Shown one piece after another: positions 33,793 through 41,734 of a DNA stretch of 64,000 nucleotides (positions are counted from its first letter, which is position 1; each line of letters begins with the position of its first letter). The stretch lies in the NCBI RefSeq assembly GCF_001423695.1, contig NZ_LMOZ01000002.1:496658-560657 (forward strand). Direction: 5' to 3'. The translations under genes and the position numbers were made by a program. Source of the DNA: Leifsonia sp. Leaf336. GTDB lineage: Bacteria > Actinomycetota > Actinomycetes > Actinomycetales > Microbacteriaceae. A model generated the notes under the pieces. That model worked only from the letters and a program-made list of their open reading frames with translations, was not told the DNA's origin and ran no database searches.

Positions 33793-35373
33793 TCAGCCGG
33801 CGGCGCCGAGGGCAGGCTCCGTCACGCTCTGCCTATCGGCCGGTACGGCGGTCTTCCGCGGCTCGGTGATCACTCGATAGATCGCCCAGCAGGCGATTAC
33901 GGTGACCAGCGCGAAGAGTACCGTCAGCACGACCCAGTTCACGGGCGGACTCCACTGCGGATGGGTGAGCATGTCGATCCAGCTCGTCGTGTAGTTCAGG
34001 CCGACGATGTATCGCTTGAGCCCCCACGCAAAGGCCAGCACCTGTGCGAATCCGACGAGGACGAGCGCGGTGATCAGGAACTTCCCTGACAGGGGGAACA
34101 CCCTGTCGCCGAAGCGGTCGTCCAGGGAGACGCCGGCAATGATCGCCAGCCCGATGAAGAGCGCAAGGGTGTATCGCCCCTGCCACACGTAGCCCCACTC
34201 GTGCACCAGGCTCGCCTGGGTGATCGGAGGGACGAGGAAGAACAGGACGAGCCACGCAATCAGGCCGATCCTCAGGCGTCCGCGCGCGAGCACCACCCCG
34301 GCGATGACGAGGCTGCCCAGCAGAACCGTCCAGATCACCGTCACGGCTCCCGGAGGCGGCGTGTCGAGCCAGCCGAACTGGGCGATCCACCCCGCGCCGT
34401 AGTCGAACGTCTTGTCCATCGTCGTCAGGAACGCGCCGTAGGGCGATGAGCCGACCCCGACAGCGTTGGCCCCCTGCGTGAGTCCCTTGGGGATGACGAA
34501 GTACAGGCCGACGGCGGCGACGATGACGCCGATCAGGGCGACGGCGACCCAGGAGGCCGCCCTGCGGAACACCGCGAGGAAGATCTTCCAGTCGGCCATG
34601 AGCACGGAGACAGCCGTGATCGCCAGCAGCCAGCCGAGGGAGATGGAACGGGTGTTGACCAGGAAGAACACACTGACGACGAGCATGGTCAGGCGCAGCC
34701 AGAGCGTGCGCCCTGGCGACGGGGTGCGGAAGACGAGCAGCATCGTCGCCAGTGTGGCTGCTGCTCCTGCCGCCTCCACGGGATTGGGATTGATGGTGCC
34801 GCCGAGGAAGAGCACCATCGGCGTGACGCCCAACGTCATCCCGATCAGGGCGAATCGTCTGCTCGCGAAGCCCGCAACCGCAGCGAACGCGATGGCGAGC
34901 AGCCCCGACGTCAGGAGCGCGGTCACGATCCGCATCGCGTACAGTGCGGGCGCGCCGTTGAGAACGAGCGTCGGCGCGCCGACGATCATGTAGAACACCG
35001 GGGAGTTCAGCGTCGACGTCGTCGTCGTCTCCATCTCGGTGGTGTCATGCGACGGCCACGGCTCGCATCCCGCCGTGATGTCGGGCCGGAACGCGTAGCA
35101 CGCGGGTAGGTGGTGGGACTCGCCCACATACTCGGGAACCGTGACGTCCGTCGCGCCGACGACCGACTTCGAAGGATCGCCCACGAGCTCGCCGCGCACT
35201 ACAGCCGCCGCCCGAATCGCGTGCGAGGGCTCGTCGGGGCTCGCCATCAACGGCGTGGCGACGCTCCAGAGCGACATCAGCACGAAGAGCAGGGCCCACG
35301 CCGACCAGAAGACGGGGATCCGGATCCGTCGCAATCCGGACAGGGGCGATCGGCGCGCGGTCGACGTGGTCAC
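33793..35373 (-). CDS. DUF2142 multi-spanning membrane protein (first copy)
   Basis: A 526-residue protein with about twelve hydrophobic segments. The large first extracellular loop carries SPDEPSHAIRAAAVVRGEL; the Asp-Glu at its head is placed like the catalytic acidic residues of GT-C glycosyltransferases. Later landmarks are GGTINPNPVEAAGAA, VWQGRYTLALF and HPQWSPPVNW. The same landmarks occur in the second copy at 50743-52392. Members are common in O-antigen loci, but their activity is not established; a lipid-linked-sugar transferase is inference. Start GTG 35373 is preceded by GAGGAGAAGA; the 17 residues readable further upstream are basic and unsupported. Confidence 0.82.
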   Translation of the reverse strand: MTTSTARRSPLSGLRRIRIPVFWSAWALLFVLMSLWSVATPLMASPDEPSHAIRAAAVVRGELVGDPSKSVVGATDVTVPEYVGESHHLPACYAFRPDITAGCEPWPSHDTTEMETTTTSTLNSPVFYMIVGAPTLVLNGAPALYAMRIVTALLTSGLLAIAFAAVAGFASRRFALIGMTLGVTPMVLFLGGTINPNPVEAAGAAATLATMLLVFRTPSPGRTLWLRLTMLVVSVFFLVNTRSISLGWLLAITAVSVLMADWKIFLAVFRRAASWVAVALIGVIVAAVGLYFVIPKGLTQGANAVGVGSSPYGAFLTTMDKTFDYGAGWIAQFGWLDTPPPGAVTVIWTVLLGSLVIAGVVLARGRLRIGLIAWLVLFFLVPPITQASLVHEWGYVWQGRYTLALFIGLAIIAGVSLDDRFGDRVFPLSGKFLITALVLVGFAQVLAFAWGLKRYIVGLNYTTSWIDMLTHPQWSPPVNWVVLTVLFALVTVIACWAIYRVITEPRKTAVPADRQSVTEPALGAAG

Positions 35374-35448
35374 TCTTCTCCTCAGATGGTACGCGGCGGG
35401 CGTGATTCGCCCTGGCCGCCGCATGATTCTAGCGGGCCGGCCTGCGGC

Positions 35449-37734
35449 TCACGGGCGGAAGCCGCCTCCGGTGCCCGTCGTGTAGGTGATCGTCCCCCTG
35501 CTGAACTTCTGCGTGCAGGTGCTTCCCGTGCAACTCTGGACGGCGACCGGCCAGCCGGCGGAGCCGTTGGCACCGCCCAGGGCGAAATAGTAATCCCTGA
35601 TCCCTCCGGAGACCGGGTATCCCGCGCCGCCACTCGCCGCGAAGATGGAGCCGCCGGCGAACACCTGACCGACGCCTCCGCCGTTGCCGGCGATCGGCAG
35701 GGCCGCGGTGGTCGGAAGTCCCAGCGCGCCGGAGGCCCCGCCTGCCGTGACGTAAGCAGCGTTGACGGCGGCCAGAACGGGGTAGCTCCCCGTCGCGGGA
35801 GATCCGGCGATCGTGCCGTTCTGGAACGCCTGCGAGCATGCAGTACCGGTGCAGGAAGCCGCGCCCTTGGGCCAGCCGATCGATCCGGTCGAACCACCGA
35901 GCGAGAAGTACACCTGGCGGATGCCGCCGCTCACCGCGAATGCACCCAGAGCGCCGGTCCAGTAGATCGATCCGTTGGCGTAGGCGCGCGCCATCCCGCC
36001 ACCGTTGCCCTGCATCGGGATGTAGTCGCTCGTCGCGGCGCCGAGCGTGCCCGCGGGGCCTCCTGCACTTGCGTAGGCAGCATCGATCTGGGGGGAGGCG
36101 AGCCTGCCTGCGCCCGTCGCGCTCCACGCGATGGATCCGTTCTGGAAGGCCTGGGTGCACGTGGTCTTCGCCGCATCGCAACTCGCGGCGCCCGCGGGCC
36201 ATCCCAGTGCCCCTGCAGACCCCTTCAGCGTGAAGTAATAGGCGAGGATCCCGCCGCTGACGATGTAGTCGCCCCCGCCGGTCGCGGAATAGAGCGAACC
36301 GTTCGCGAATGCCTGCGCTGTGCCGCCGCCGTTCGCGTCGACCGCGCCTGTCGGGCCGATCGGGAGTCCGAGCGGTCCCGCGTCGCCGCCGCTCGCGAGG
36401 TAGGCGGCGAGGACGCGTCCCGCGGTCGGGTAAGCGAAGCCCGCTGCGGGGTTCGCGTAGAGTCGGCCGTTCTGGAAGGCCTGAAGGCAGCCGTCGCCCG
36501 TGAGGCCGCACTGGATCTCACCGGTCGGCCAGCCCAGCAATCCGGCCGAACCGTTCACTTTGAAGTATGCGTCGCGCATCGCGTCGCGCACCAGGAAGGC
36601 ACCGGCGGCCGACGAGTAGACGGAGCCGGCGGTGAAGACCTGGCCGAGCCCGCCGCCATTGCCCGAAATCGTGAGCGTCCCGCTCATCGGCCAACCCAAC
36701 GGACCTGCGGCGCCATTGCGAGCGAAGTAGTAGTTCAGGATCGGCCCGGCGAGAACCACCTGCGCACCCGTCGTGTACGTCCAGTAGATCGACCCGCCCT
36801 GGAACGCCTGGCCGAGTCCTCCGCCGTTGTCGGCGATGCTCAGCACGGAGCTGATCGGCTGCCCGAGCGGACCGGCTCCGCCGCCGGCCGCGGTGTAGGC
36901 GGCCTGGATCGCCAGAGGGCCGGTCGAGACGAGCGACGATCCGAACCAGGTGTTGAAGTACGCCCAGAAGTTACGGTTGCCGTACGCGGAGCACGCGTCG
37001 CCGACGCCCCACAGGTTGGCGAGCGCCGCCGCGTTGGGCTGATAGGGCGTGTAGTTGTAGAGGTTCGCGGTCGCCTGGTTCTGGATGGTGACGTTGCTCG
37101 CACCGCAGGCGGGGTTCGTGTTGTACTGGATCGGTCGGACCCCGGGGTAGAAGTTCCACGAATACGGATCGCGTGTATAGGTTCGGAACTGCCACGCTGC
37201 TTTGTAGACCTGGTTGTAGAAGCCGTAATACTGAGCGTCGCAGGCCGACGTGTCCGGGCAGGCGTAGCCCATCGCCACCTGGTACATCCGGGTGTACGGA
37301 GCGGTGGAGGTGACCAGCCCCTGTTCCTTCTGCAGGGTCACCAGCAGCACCTGGGGATTGATCTTGCACGCCTGCGCGACCTTCCAGATGATCATGCTGG
37401 CGAGCTCGCCCGCAGCGCCTGTATAGGGAGTGCAGCGGTTGGCGCCGGCGTCCGGGCGCGAATAGGTGTCCATCCGGTAGTCCTTCAGGCACGGCTGGCC
37501 GTTGGACGCGGTGCAGCCGACCTCCACCTGGGTGAGGAAGGTCTGGATGGCCGGCTGCGACATCGCCGTGTAGTTGAAGAACACGTCGTCGCTGATGATG
37601 TTGCCCGGATTGAACTGCGAACCGGCGAGCGCGGCGGACGCCGGCTCTGGCACGGCTGAAATCTGGATGAGCGAACCAACGAGCAGTGCTCCCGCGAACG
37701 CCGCGAGGGCGCGAAGCCACTTCCTGGGACGCAC
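35449..37734 (-). CDS. Secreted protein with nine LGFP repeats
   Basis: A 761-residue exported protein. A signal peptide (RPRKWLRALAAFAGALLVGS, cleavage likely after EPASA) starts at GTG 37734, which has GAGGAG six bases upstream. Residues about 40-270 form a cysteine-containing domain (NPGNIISDDVFFNYTAMSQP; LLVTLQKEQGLVTSTAPYTR) like lysozyme-superfamily-type N-termini of LGFP proteins; no catalytic function is claimed. Residues about 275-760 are nine LGFP repeats of about 53 residues, each with an Ile/Val-x2-Y helix, G-x-A-G-x-LG-P core and an N/GGG-Q-F hairpin, alternating between two subtypes (LGWP and LGLP/LGAA). LGFP repeats are thought to bind cell-wall polysaccharide. Placement inside a glycan locus fits that. 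Confidence 0.85.
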   Translation of the reverse strand: MRPRKWLRALAAFAGALLVGSLIQISAVPEPASAALAGSQFNPGNIISDDVFFNYTAMSQPAIQTFLTQVEVGCTASNGQPCLKDYRMDTYSRPDAGANRCTPYTGAAGELASMIIWKVAQACKINPQVLLVTLQKEQGLVTSTAPYTRMYQVAMGYACPDTSACDAQYYGFYNQVYKAAWQFRTYTRDPYSWNFYPGVRPIQYNTNPACGASNVTIQNQATANLYNYTPYQPNAAALANLWGVGDACSAYGNRNFWAYFNTWFGSSLVSTGPLAIQAAYTAAGGGAGPLGQPISSVLSIADNGGGLGQAFQGGSIYWTYTTGAQVVLAGPILNYYFARNGAAGPLGWPMSGTLTISGNGGGLGQVFTAGSVYSSAAGAFLVRDAMRDAYFKVNGSAGLLGWPTGEIQCGLTGDGCLQAFQNGRLYANPAAGFAYPTAGRVLAAYLASGGDAGPLGLPIGPTGAVDANGGGTAQAFANGSLYSATGGGDYIVSGGILAYYFTLKGSAGALGWPAGAASCDAAKTTCTQAFQNGSIAWSATGAGRLASPQIDAAYASAGGPAGTLGAATSDYIPMQGNGGGMARAYANGSIYWTGALGAFAVSGGIRQVYFSLGGSTGSIGWPKGAASCTGTACSQAFQNGTIAGSPATGSYPVLAAVNAAYVTAGGASGALGLPTTAALPIAGNGGGVGQVFAGGSIFAASGGAGYPVSGGIRDYYFALGGANGSAGWPVAVQSCTGSTCTQKFSRGTITYTTGTGGGFRP

Positions 37735-37770
37735 GCTCGTCTCCTCGTCGTCGCGCGACGCACGCTGTCG

Positions 37771-37792
37771 CGGGGAAAATACTGTCTCCCCG
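37771..37792. promoter_or_regulatory. Small inverted repeat in the leader of the LGFP gene
   Basis: CGGGGA (37771-37776) and TCCCCG (37787-37792) flank an AT-rich core that reads CAGTATTTT on the minus strand, a plausible -10 region. An operator overlapping the promoter or a leader hairpin are both possible. Confidence 0.3.
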
Positions 37793-37842
37793 AGGATAGC
37801 CCGGTGATACGGCACGGCCAGGGAGTAGCGTGTACCCCTTTC

Positions 37843-37870
37843 GAGGCCCGCCTTCGGCCGGGAGGGCCTC
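37843..37870 (-). terminator. Stem-loop at the end of lhgO, probable terminator
   Basis: GAGGCCC (37843-37849) pairs with GGGCCTC (37864-37870), with further pairing inside. The right arm overlaps the lhgO stop codon. It lies upstream of the LGFP gene on the same strand and probably separates the two transcripts. Confidence 0.5.
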
Positions 37871-39053
37871 AGGCGTCGAGCTCCGCGGCGATGTGCTTGG
37901 CGATCTCGAGCGAGCTCGTAGCCGCGGGAGAGGGGGCGTTGAGCACGTGAACCTGGCGCGGCGCGCGCTGGATGATGAAGTCGTCGGCCAGCGAGCCGTC
38001 ACGCAGGATGGCCTGGGCGCGGACACCGGAACCCGCCCGGACGATGTCGTTGGTCGAGACCTCCGGCACCAGGCGCGCGAGAGAAGACGCGAACAGCCGT
38101 CTCGAGAACGAGCGCATGATCTCCTTGGTGCCGGTGACCACGTTGCGGGACGCGAGTCGCAGGAAGCCGGGGTACACGATCGTCGAGGCGGTATCAGCGG
38201 CGTTGATGTCCGTCCAGCGGTAGCCTTCGCGGGCGAGGGCCATGACCGCGTTGGGGCCGGCGTGGACGCTGCCGTCGATCATGCGTGTGAGGTGCACGCC
38301 GAGGAAGGGGAGCTCCGGGTCGGGGACCGGATAGATCAGTCCCTTCACGAGGTCGCGGCGGTGCTCGACGAGTTCGTAGTACTCGCCGCGGAACGGCACG
38401 ATACGCGCTTCCGGCTCGAGCCCCGCCATGCGTGCGACGCGATCGCTCTGGAGTCCGGCGCAGTTGATCAGCCAGCCGCCCCGGACCTCGCCGTTCGTGT
38501 GCGTCACGACGACCTCGTCGGGCGTCGATGCGACCCCGACGACCTCGGTACCGAGTCGCAGATCGGCTCCGTGCTCCGTTGCGAGCTCGGCCAGGCGGCG
38601 GCTCACCGCCGCGTAGTCGATGATCCCTGTGGTCTCGACGCGGAGCGCGCCGACCGTGCTGACGTGGGGCTCGTACTCCCGTGCCTCTTCCGGGCCGAGC
38701 AGGCGGGAGGGGGCGCCATTGGCGGTCGCGCGCTCGAACAGCGTCTGCAGACGCGGAAGTTCTTTCTGATCGGTCGCGACGATGAGCTTGCCGCAGACCT
38801 CGTGCGGGATGCCGTGCTCCCGAGCGAACTCGACCATCGAACGATTGCCGGCGGTGCACATCGTGGCCTTGAGCGATCCGGGCTTGTAGTAAGGCCCCGC
38901 ATGGATGACACCGGAGTTGTGACCGGTCTGATGCGCGGCCCAGCTGGACTCCTTCTCGAGAAGGGTCACGTGCCGTCCCGACCGGGAGAGCCGCTCCGCA
39001 ACAGCCAGGCCGACGATGCCGCCGCCGATGATGATCACGTCCTGCTCAGCCAC
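37869..39053 (-). CDS. lhgO: L-2-hydroxyglutarate oxidase/dehydrogenase (LhgO-like FAD enzyme)
   Basis: A 394-residue FAD-dependent oxidoreductase. DVIIIGGGIVGLAVAERLSR is the dinucleotide-binding motif and QTGHNSGVIHAGPYYKPGSL the highly conserved active-site segment of LhgO, which oxidises L-2-hydroxyglutarate to 2-oxoglutarate and feeds electrons to the quinone pool. ELPFLGVHLTRMIDGSVHAG near the C-terminus is also family-specific. Start GTG 39053 follows AAGGGA. It is a metabolic gene with no obvious link to the glycan genes on both sides; another 2-hydroxyacid substrate or a role in recycling a side product is possible. Confidence 0.9.
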   Translation of the reverse strand: MAEQDVIIIGGGIVGLAVAERLSRSGRHVTLLEKESSWAAHQTGHNSGVIHAGPYYKPGSLKATMCTAGNRSMVEFAREHGIPHEVCGKLIVATDQKELPRLQTLFERATANGAPSRLLGPEEAREYEPHVSTVGALRVETTGIIDYAAVSRRLAELATEHGADLRLGTEVVGVASTPDEVVVTHTNGEVRGGWLINCAGLQSDRVARMAGLEPEARIVPFRGEYYELVEHRRDLVKGLIYPVPDPELPFLGVHLTRMIDGSVHAGPNAVMALAREGYRWTDINAADTASTIVYPGFLRLASRNVVTGTKEIMRSFSRRLFASSLARLVPEVSTNDIVRAGSGVRAQAILRDGSLADDFIIQRAPRQVHVLNAPSPAATSSLEIAKHIAAELDA

Positions 39054-39127
39054 GGAGTCCCTTCTGTCGATCTGTCCGGAGCGTGCTCGATCCTACCCCG
39101 GGCGACCGTGCTTCCCGTCGACTCCGG

Positions 39128-39133
39128 TATGAT
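39128..39133 (+). promoter_or_regulatory. Probable -10 element (TATGAT) of the sugar aminotransferase operon
   Basis: TATGAT is close to the consensus. Transcription would start near 39140, giving a leader of about 50 bases with AGGAAAGG (39171-39178) placed before a TTG start at 39190. Confidence 0.5.
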
Positions 39134-39189
39134 AGTGGCCGTTGTGCGCTCACCCTCGCGCCGACGGATCAGGAAAGGTTCTCACCCCT

Positions 39190-40320
39190 TTGTCGAAGAC
39201 AATCGCACTCGGCCAACCCACTGTCGGGGACGAGGAGCTCGAGGCGATCGCGAAGGTGTTCGCCTCCAACTGGCTCTCCGGCGCAGGCCCGACCTGCGCC
39301 GCGTTCGAGGAGCGGTTCGCCGCCTCCGCCGGCGTCTCGCACGCGCTCGCCACCAATAACTGCGGCGCCGCTCTCCACCTCGGGCTCGAGGTTCTCGGTG
39401 CCGGCCCCGGCGACGAGGTCATCGTCGGCGACTACACGTTCCCCGCGACCGGCCACGCCGTCGCGTGGACGGGCGCCAAGCCCGTGTTCGTCGACATCCG
39501 CCCCGACATCTGGAGTGCCGACCCGGCCGCGGTCGAGGCGGCCATCACACCGAAGACGGTCGGCATCCTTGCGGTGGACGTCTTCGGACAGCCGGCCGAT
39601 TACGACGAGCTCCGTGCCATCGCCGACAAGCACGGTCTCTGGCTGATGGAGGACGCCGCCTGCTCCGCGGGGGCGAGCTACAAGGGGCGCCCGGCGGGCA
39701 GCCTCGCCGATGTCGCGACCTTCAGCTTCCACGGTCGAAAGGGCATCACGGCGGGCGAGGGTGGAGCCCTCACCACCGACCGCGCCGACCTGGCCGACCA
39801 CGCCCGAAAGCTGCACACGTACGGAATCGCGCCGGCGCTGACCCGCGAGAACAGCACCGATCTCCCGGTGCCCTCGTTCGACGAGCTCGGCTACAACTAC
39901 CGTCTCTCCGATGTCGCGGCGGGCATCATGCTCGCGCAGCTCGACCGGCTCGAGGGCCTGGTCGCCGCGCGCGGCCGCATCGCCGACCGGTACGCGGAGC
40001 GTCTCGCCGGCATCGAGGGTGTCACCGCGCCCGTCGCCCTCGACGACCGGGTGCACCCCTGGCAGTCGTACGTCGTGACGCTCGACGCCGATGTCGACCG
40101 CGGAGCGGTCGCCGCTCACCTCAAGGCGAACGGCGTGCAGTGCAACTTCGGTACCTACGCGTCGCACGTGCAGCCGATCTACGGCTTCGAGGGCACCCTG
40201 CCGGTCTCGGCCGACCTGTTCCGCCGTCACCTGGCGATCCCCATGCACGCCAACCTCAGCGTCGACGATGTCGATATCGTCACCGACACCCTGCGCGACG
40301 CCGTCGCCGCCGCGCGCTGA
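39190..40320 (+). CDS. DegT/DnrJ/EryC1/StrS-family sugar aminotransferase (first copy)
   Basis: A 376-residue PLP enzyme that typically aminates a nucleotide-linked keto-sugar. TIALGQPTVGDEELEAIAKV is the usual N-terminus, ATNNCGAALHLGLEVLG and VIVGDYTFPATGHAVAW line the cofactor pocket, EDAACSAGASYKGRPAG holds the Asp that binds the PLP ring, and FSFHGRKGITAGEGGAL the PLP lysine. TTG 39190 with AGGAAAGG upstream fits the conserved N-terminus best; an in-frame TTG at 39142 is less likely. It heads a plus-strand operon with an SDR, a hexapeptide acyltransferase and a GT4, so an amino (later acylated) sugar is the likely product. Confidence 0.88.
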   Translation: MSKTIALGQPTVGDEELEAIAKVFASNWLSGAGPTCAAFEERFAASAGVSHALATNNCGAALHLGLEVLGAGPGDEVIVGDYTFPATGHAVAWTGAKPVFVDIRPDIWSADPAAVEAAITPKTVGILAVDVFGQPADYDELRAIADKHGLWLMEDAACSAGASYKGRPAGSLADVATFSFHGRKGITAGEGGALTTDRADLADHARKLHTYGIAPALTRENSTDLPVPSFDELGYNYRLSDVAAGIMLAQLDRLEGLVAARGRIADRYAERLAGIEGVTAPVALDDRVHPWQSYVVTLDADVDRGAVAAHLKANGVQCNFGTYASHVQPIYGFEGTLPVSADLFRRHLAIPMHANLSVDDVDIVTDTLRDAVAAAR

Positions 40321-40354
40321 ATCAGCCGAACGAAAGAAAAGAGAGCGAACACTC

Positions 40355-41278
40355 GTGACCGAAACTGTCTTCATCACCGGAGGTGCCGGCTTCATCGGCC
40401 TGCACGTCGTCGACCAGCTTCTCGAGCAGGGCTACAACGTCCGAATCTTCGACAACATGTTCCGCGGCGATCGTGACGCCGTCAACAAGCTGGTCGCCGG
40501 TGGTCGAGTCGAGCTGATCGACCAGGACGTGCGCTACGGCGGAGCCGTGCACGCCGCGATGAAGGGTGCCGACTACGTCATCCACCTCGCCGCGGTCTCG
40601 ATCAACAAGAGCAACGCCGACCCGTACGAGTCGATGGACATCAACACCATCGGCGCGCACAACGTGTTCGCCGCAGCGGCCGACCACGGAGTCAAGCGTG
40701 TCGTCTTCGCATCGAGCGCTTCGGTGTACGGCGACCCCGAGAAGCTCCCGATGCACGAGGACGACAAGCTCAACCCGCTGACCCCGTACTGCATCTCCAA
40801 GCGCACCGGCGAGGACCTCCTGGGCTACTACGAGCGCCGCGCCGGTCTCTCCTGGATCGCTCTGCGCTTCTTCAACGTCTACGGGGAGGGCCAGAAGACC
40901 ACGGCCTACTACACATCGGTGATCAACCACTTCGTGAACCGCCTGAAGAACGGCGAGGCGCCGGTCATCGACGGCGAGGGCAAGCAGTCGATGGACTTCA
41001 TCCACGTGAAGGACATCGCCCGCGCCGTGGTGCTCGCGCTCACCTCGGAGCAGTCGAACATGGCGATCAACGTCGGCACGGGTATCGACACCACCGTCGC
41101 AGAACTCGCGCGCATCCTCATCGACGCCGTCGGCGTCGACGTCGAGCCGCAGTTCAACCCGCGCCCTGTCCTGGTCTCCCGTCGTGCGGCCGACACCACC
41201 CGCGCCACCGAGGTCCTCGGCTTCACGCCGTCGATCGAGGTGCACGACGGCATGACCCGGCTGATCCAGAACTCCTAG
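40355..41278 (+). CDS. NAD-dependent nucleotide-sugar epimerase/dehydratase (extended SDR)
   Basis: A 307-residue SDR. TVFITGGAGFIGLHVVDQLL is the NAD motif, VVFASSASVYGDPEKLP the catalytic Ser strand, and PYCISKRTGEDLLGYYERR the Y-x3-K. It resembles UDP-sugar 4-epimerases and related enzymes rather than RmlB (no Asp-Glu dehydratase pair in SSASVYG). Start is GTG 40355, 34 bases after the aminotransferase gene. It may prepare or rearrange the sugar handled by that enzyme; the exact substrate is unknown. Confidence 0.88.
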   Translation: MTETVFITGGAGFIGLHVVDQLLEQGYNVRIFDNMFRGDRDAVNKLVAGGRVELIDQDVRYGGAVHAAMKGADYVIHLAAVSINKSNADPYESMDINTIGAHNVFAAAADHGVKRVVFASSASVYGDPEKLPMHEDDKLNPLTPYCISKRTGEDLLGYYERRAGLSWIALRFFNVYGEGQKTTAYYTSVINHFVNRLKNGEAPVIDGEGKQSMDFIHVKDIARAVVLALTSEQSNMAINVGTGIDTTVAELARILIDAVGVDVEPQFNPRPVLVSRRAADTTRATEVLGFTPSIEVHDGMTRLIQNS

Positions 41279-41281
41279 CCT

Positions 41282-41734
41282 GTGACATCCTCGGGACTGC
41301 CGGAGAACCCCTACAACCCGCACGCGTGGATCGTCGGGGAGCCCGTCGTCGGTGAAGGCACCTGGATCGGTGCCTTCACCGTCATCGACGGCTCCGGTGG
41401 TCTCACGATCGGTGCCGGCTGCGACATCGCGTCCGGCGTGCACATCTACACGCATTCCAGTGCGTTGCGCTGCGTCTCAGGGCGGCAGTATCCGACCGTG
41501 GACCGCGCGCCCGTCACCATCGGCGACCGCGTGTTCATCGGCGCGAACGCCGTCGTCAACATGGGCGTGACCATCGGCGACGGCGCCATCGTCGGAGCGG
41601 GCGCCGTCGTCAACGCCGACGTGCCGCCCTTCACCGTCGTCGGCGGCGTGCCGGCGCGGGTGCTGGGAACAGTCGATCTGTCGGAGCCGACCACACCGAA
41701 GGTCATCTCCGCAGGCAGGGAGGAGAGCCGATGA
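41282..41734 (+). CDS. Hexapeptide-repeat acyltransferase (WbbJ/Xat-like left-handed beta-helix)
   Basis: A 150-residue trimeric-type acyltransferase. The hexapeptide turns run through GEGTWIGAFTVIDGSGGLTI, GAGCDIASGVHIYTHSSALR (with the catalytic His candidate in IYTHSS), VTIGDRVFIGANAVVNMGVT and GDGAIVGAGAVVNADVPPFT. VVGGVPARVLG is the typical end. Start is GTG 41282, three bases after the SDR stop, and the stop overlaps the GT4 start (ATGA). N-acylation of the amino sugar made by the aminotransferase upstream is the likely role; O-acetylation is the alternative. Confidence 0.87.
   Translation: MTSSGLPENPYNPHAWIVGEPVVGEGTWIGAFTVIDGSGGLTIGAGCDIASGVHIYTHSSALRCVSGRQYPTVDRAPVTIGDRVFIGANAVVNMGVTIGDGAIVGAGAVVNADVPPFTVVGGVPARVLGTVDLSEPTTPKVISAGREESR

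Noticed and set aside
35110-37659. 849-codon open frame opposite the LGFP gene
   Set aside because: The opposite strand encodes a signal peptide and nine regular repeats; this frame is low in hydrophobic structure and has no recognisable domain.
35449-37734. LGFP repeats as proof of a mycolic-acid bacterium
   Set aside because: The rest of the window shows no mycolate or arabinogalactan genes, and LGFP repeats occur more widely in Actinobacteria.
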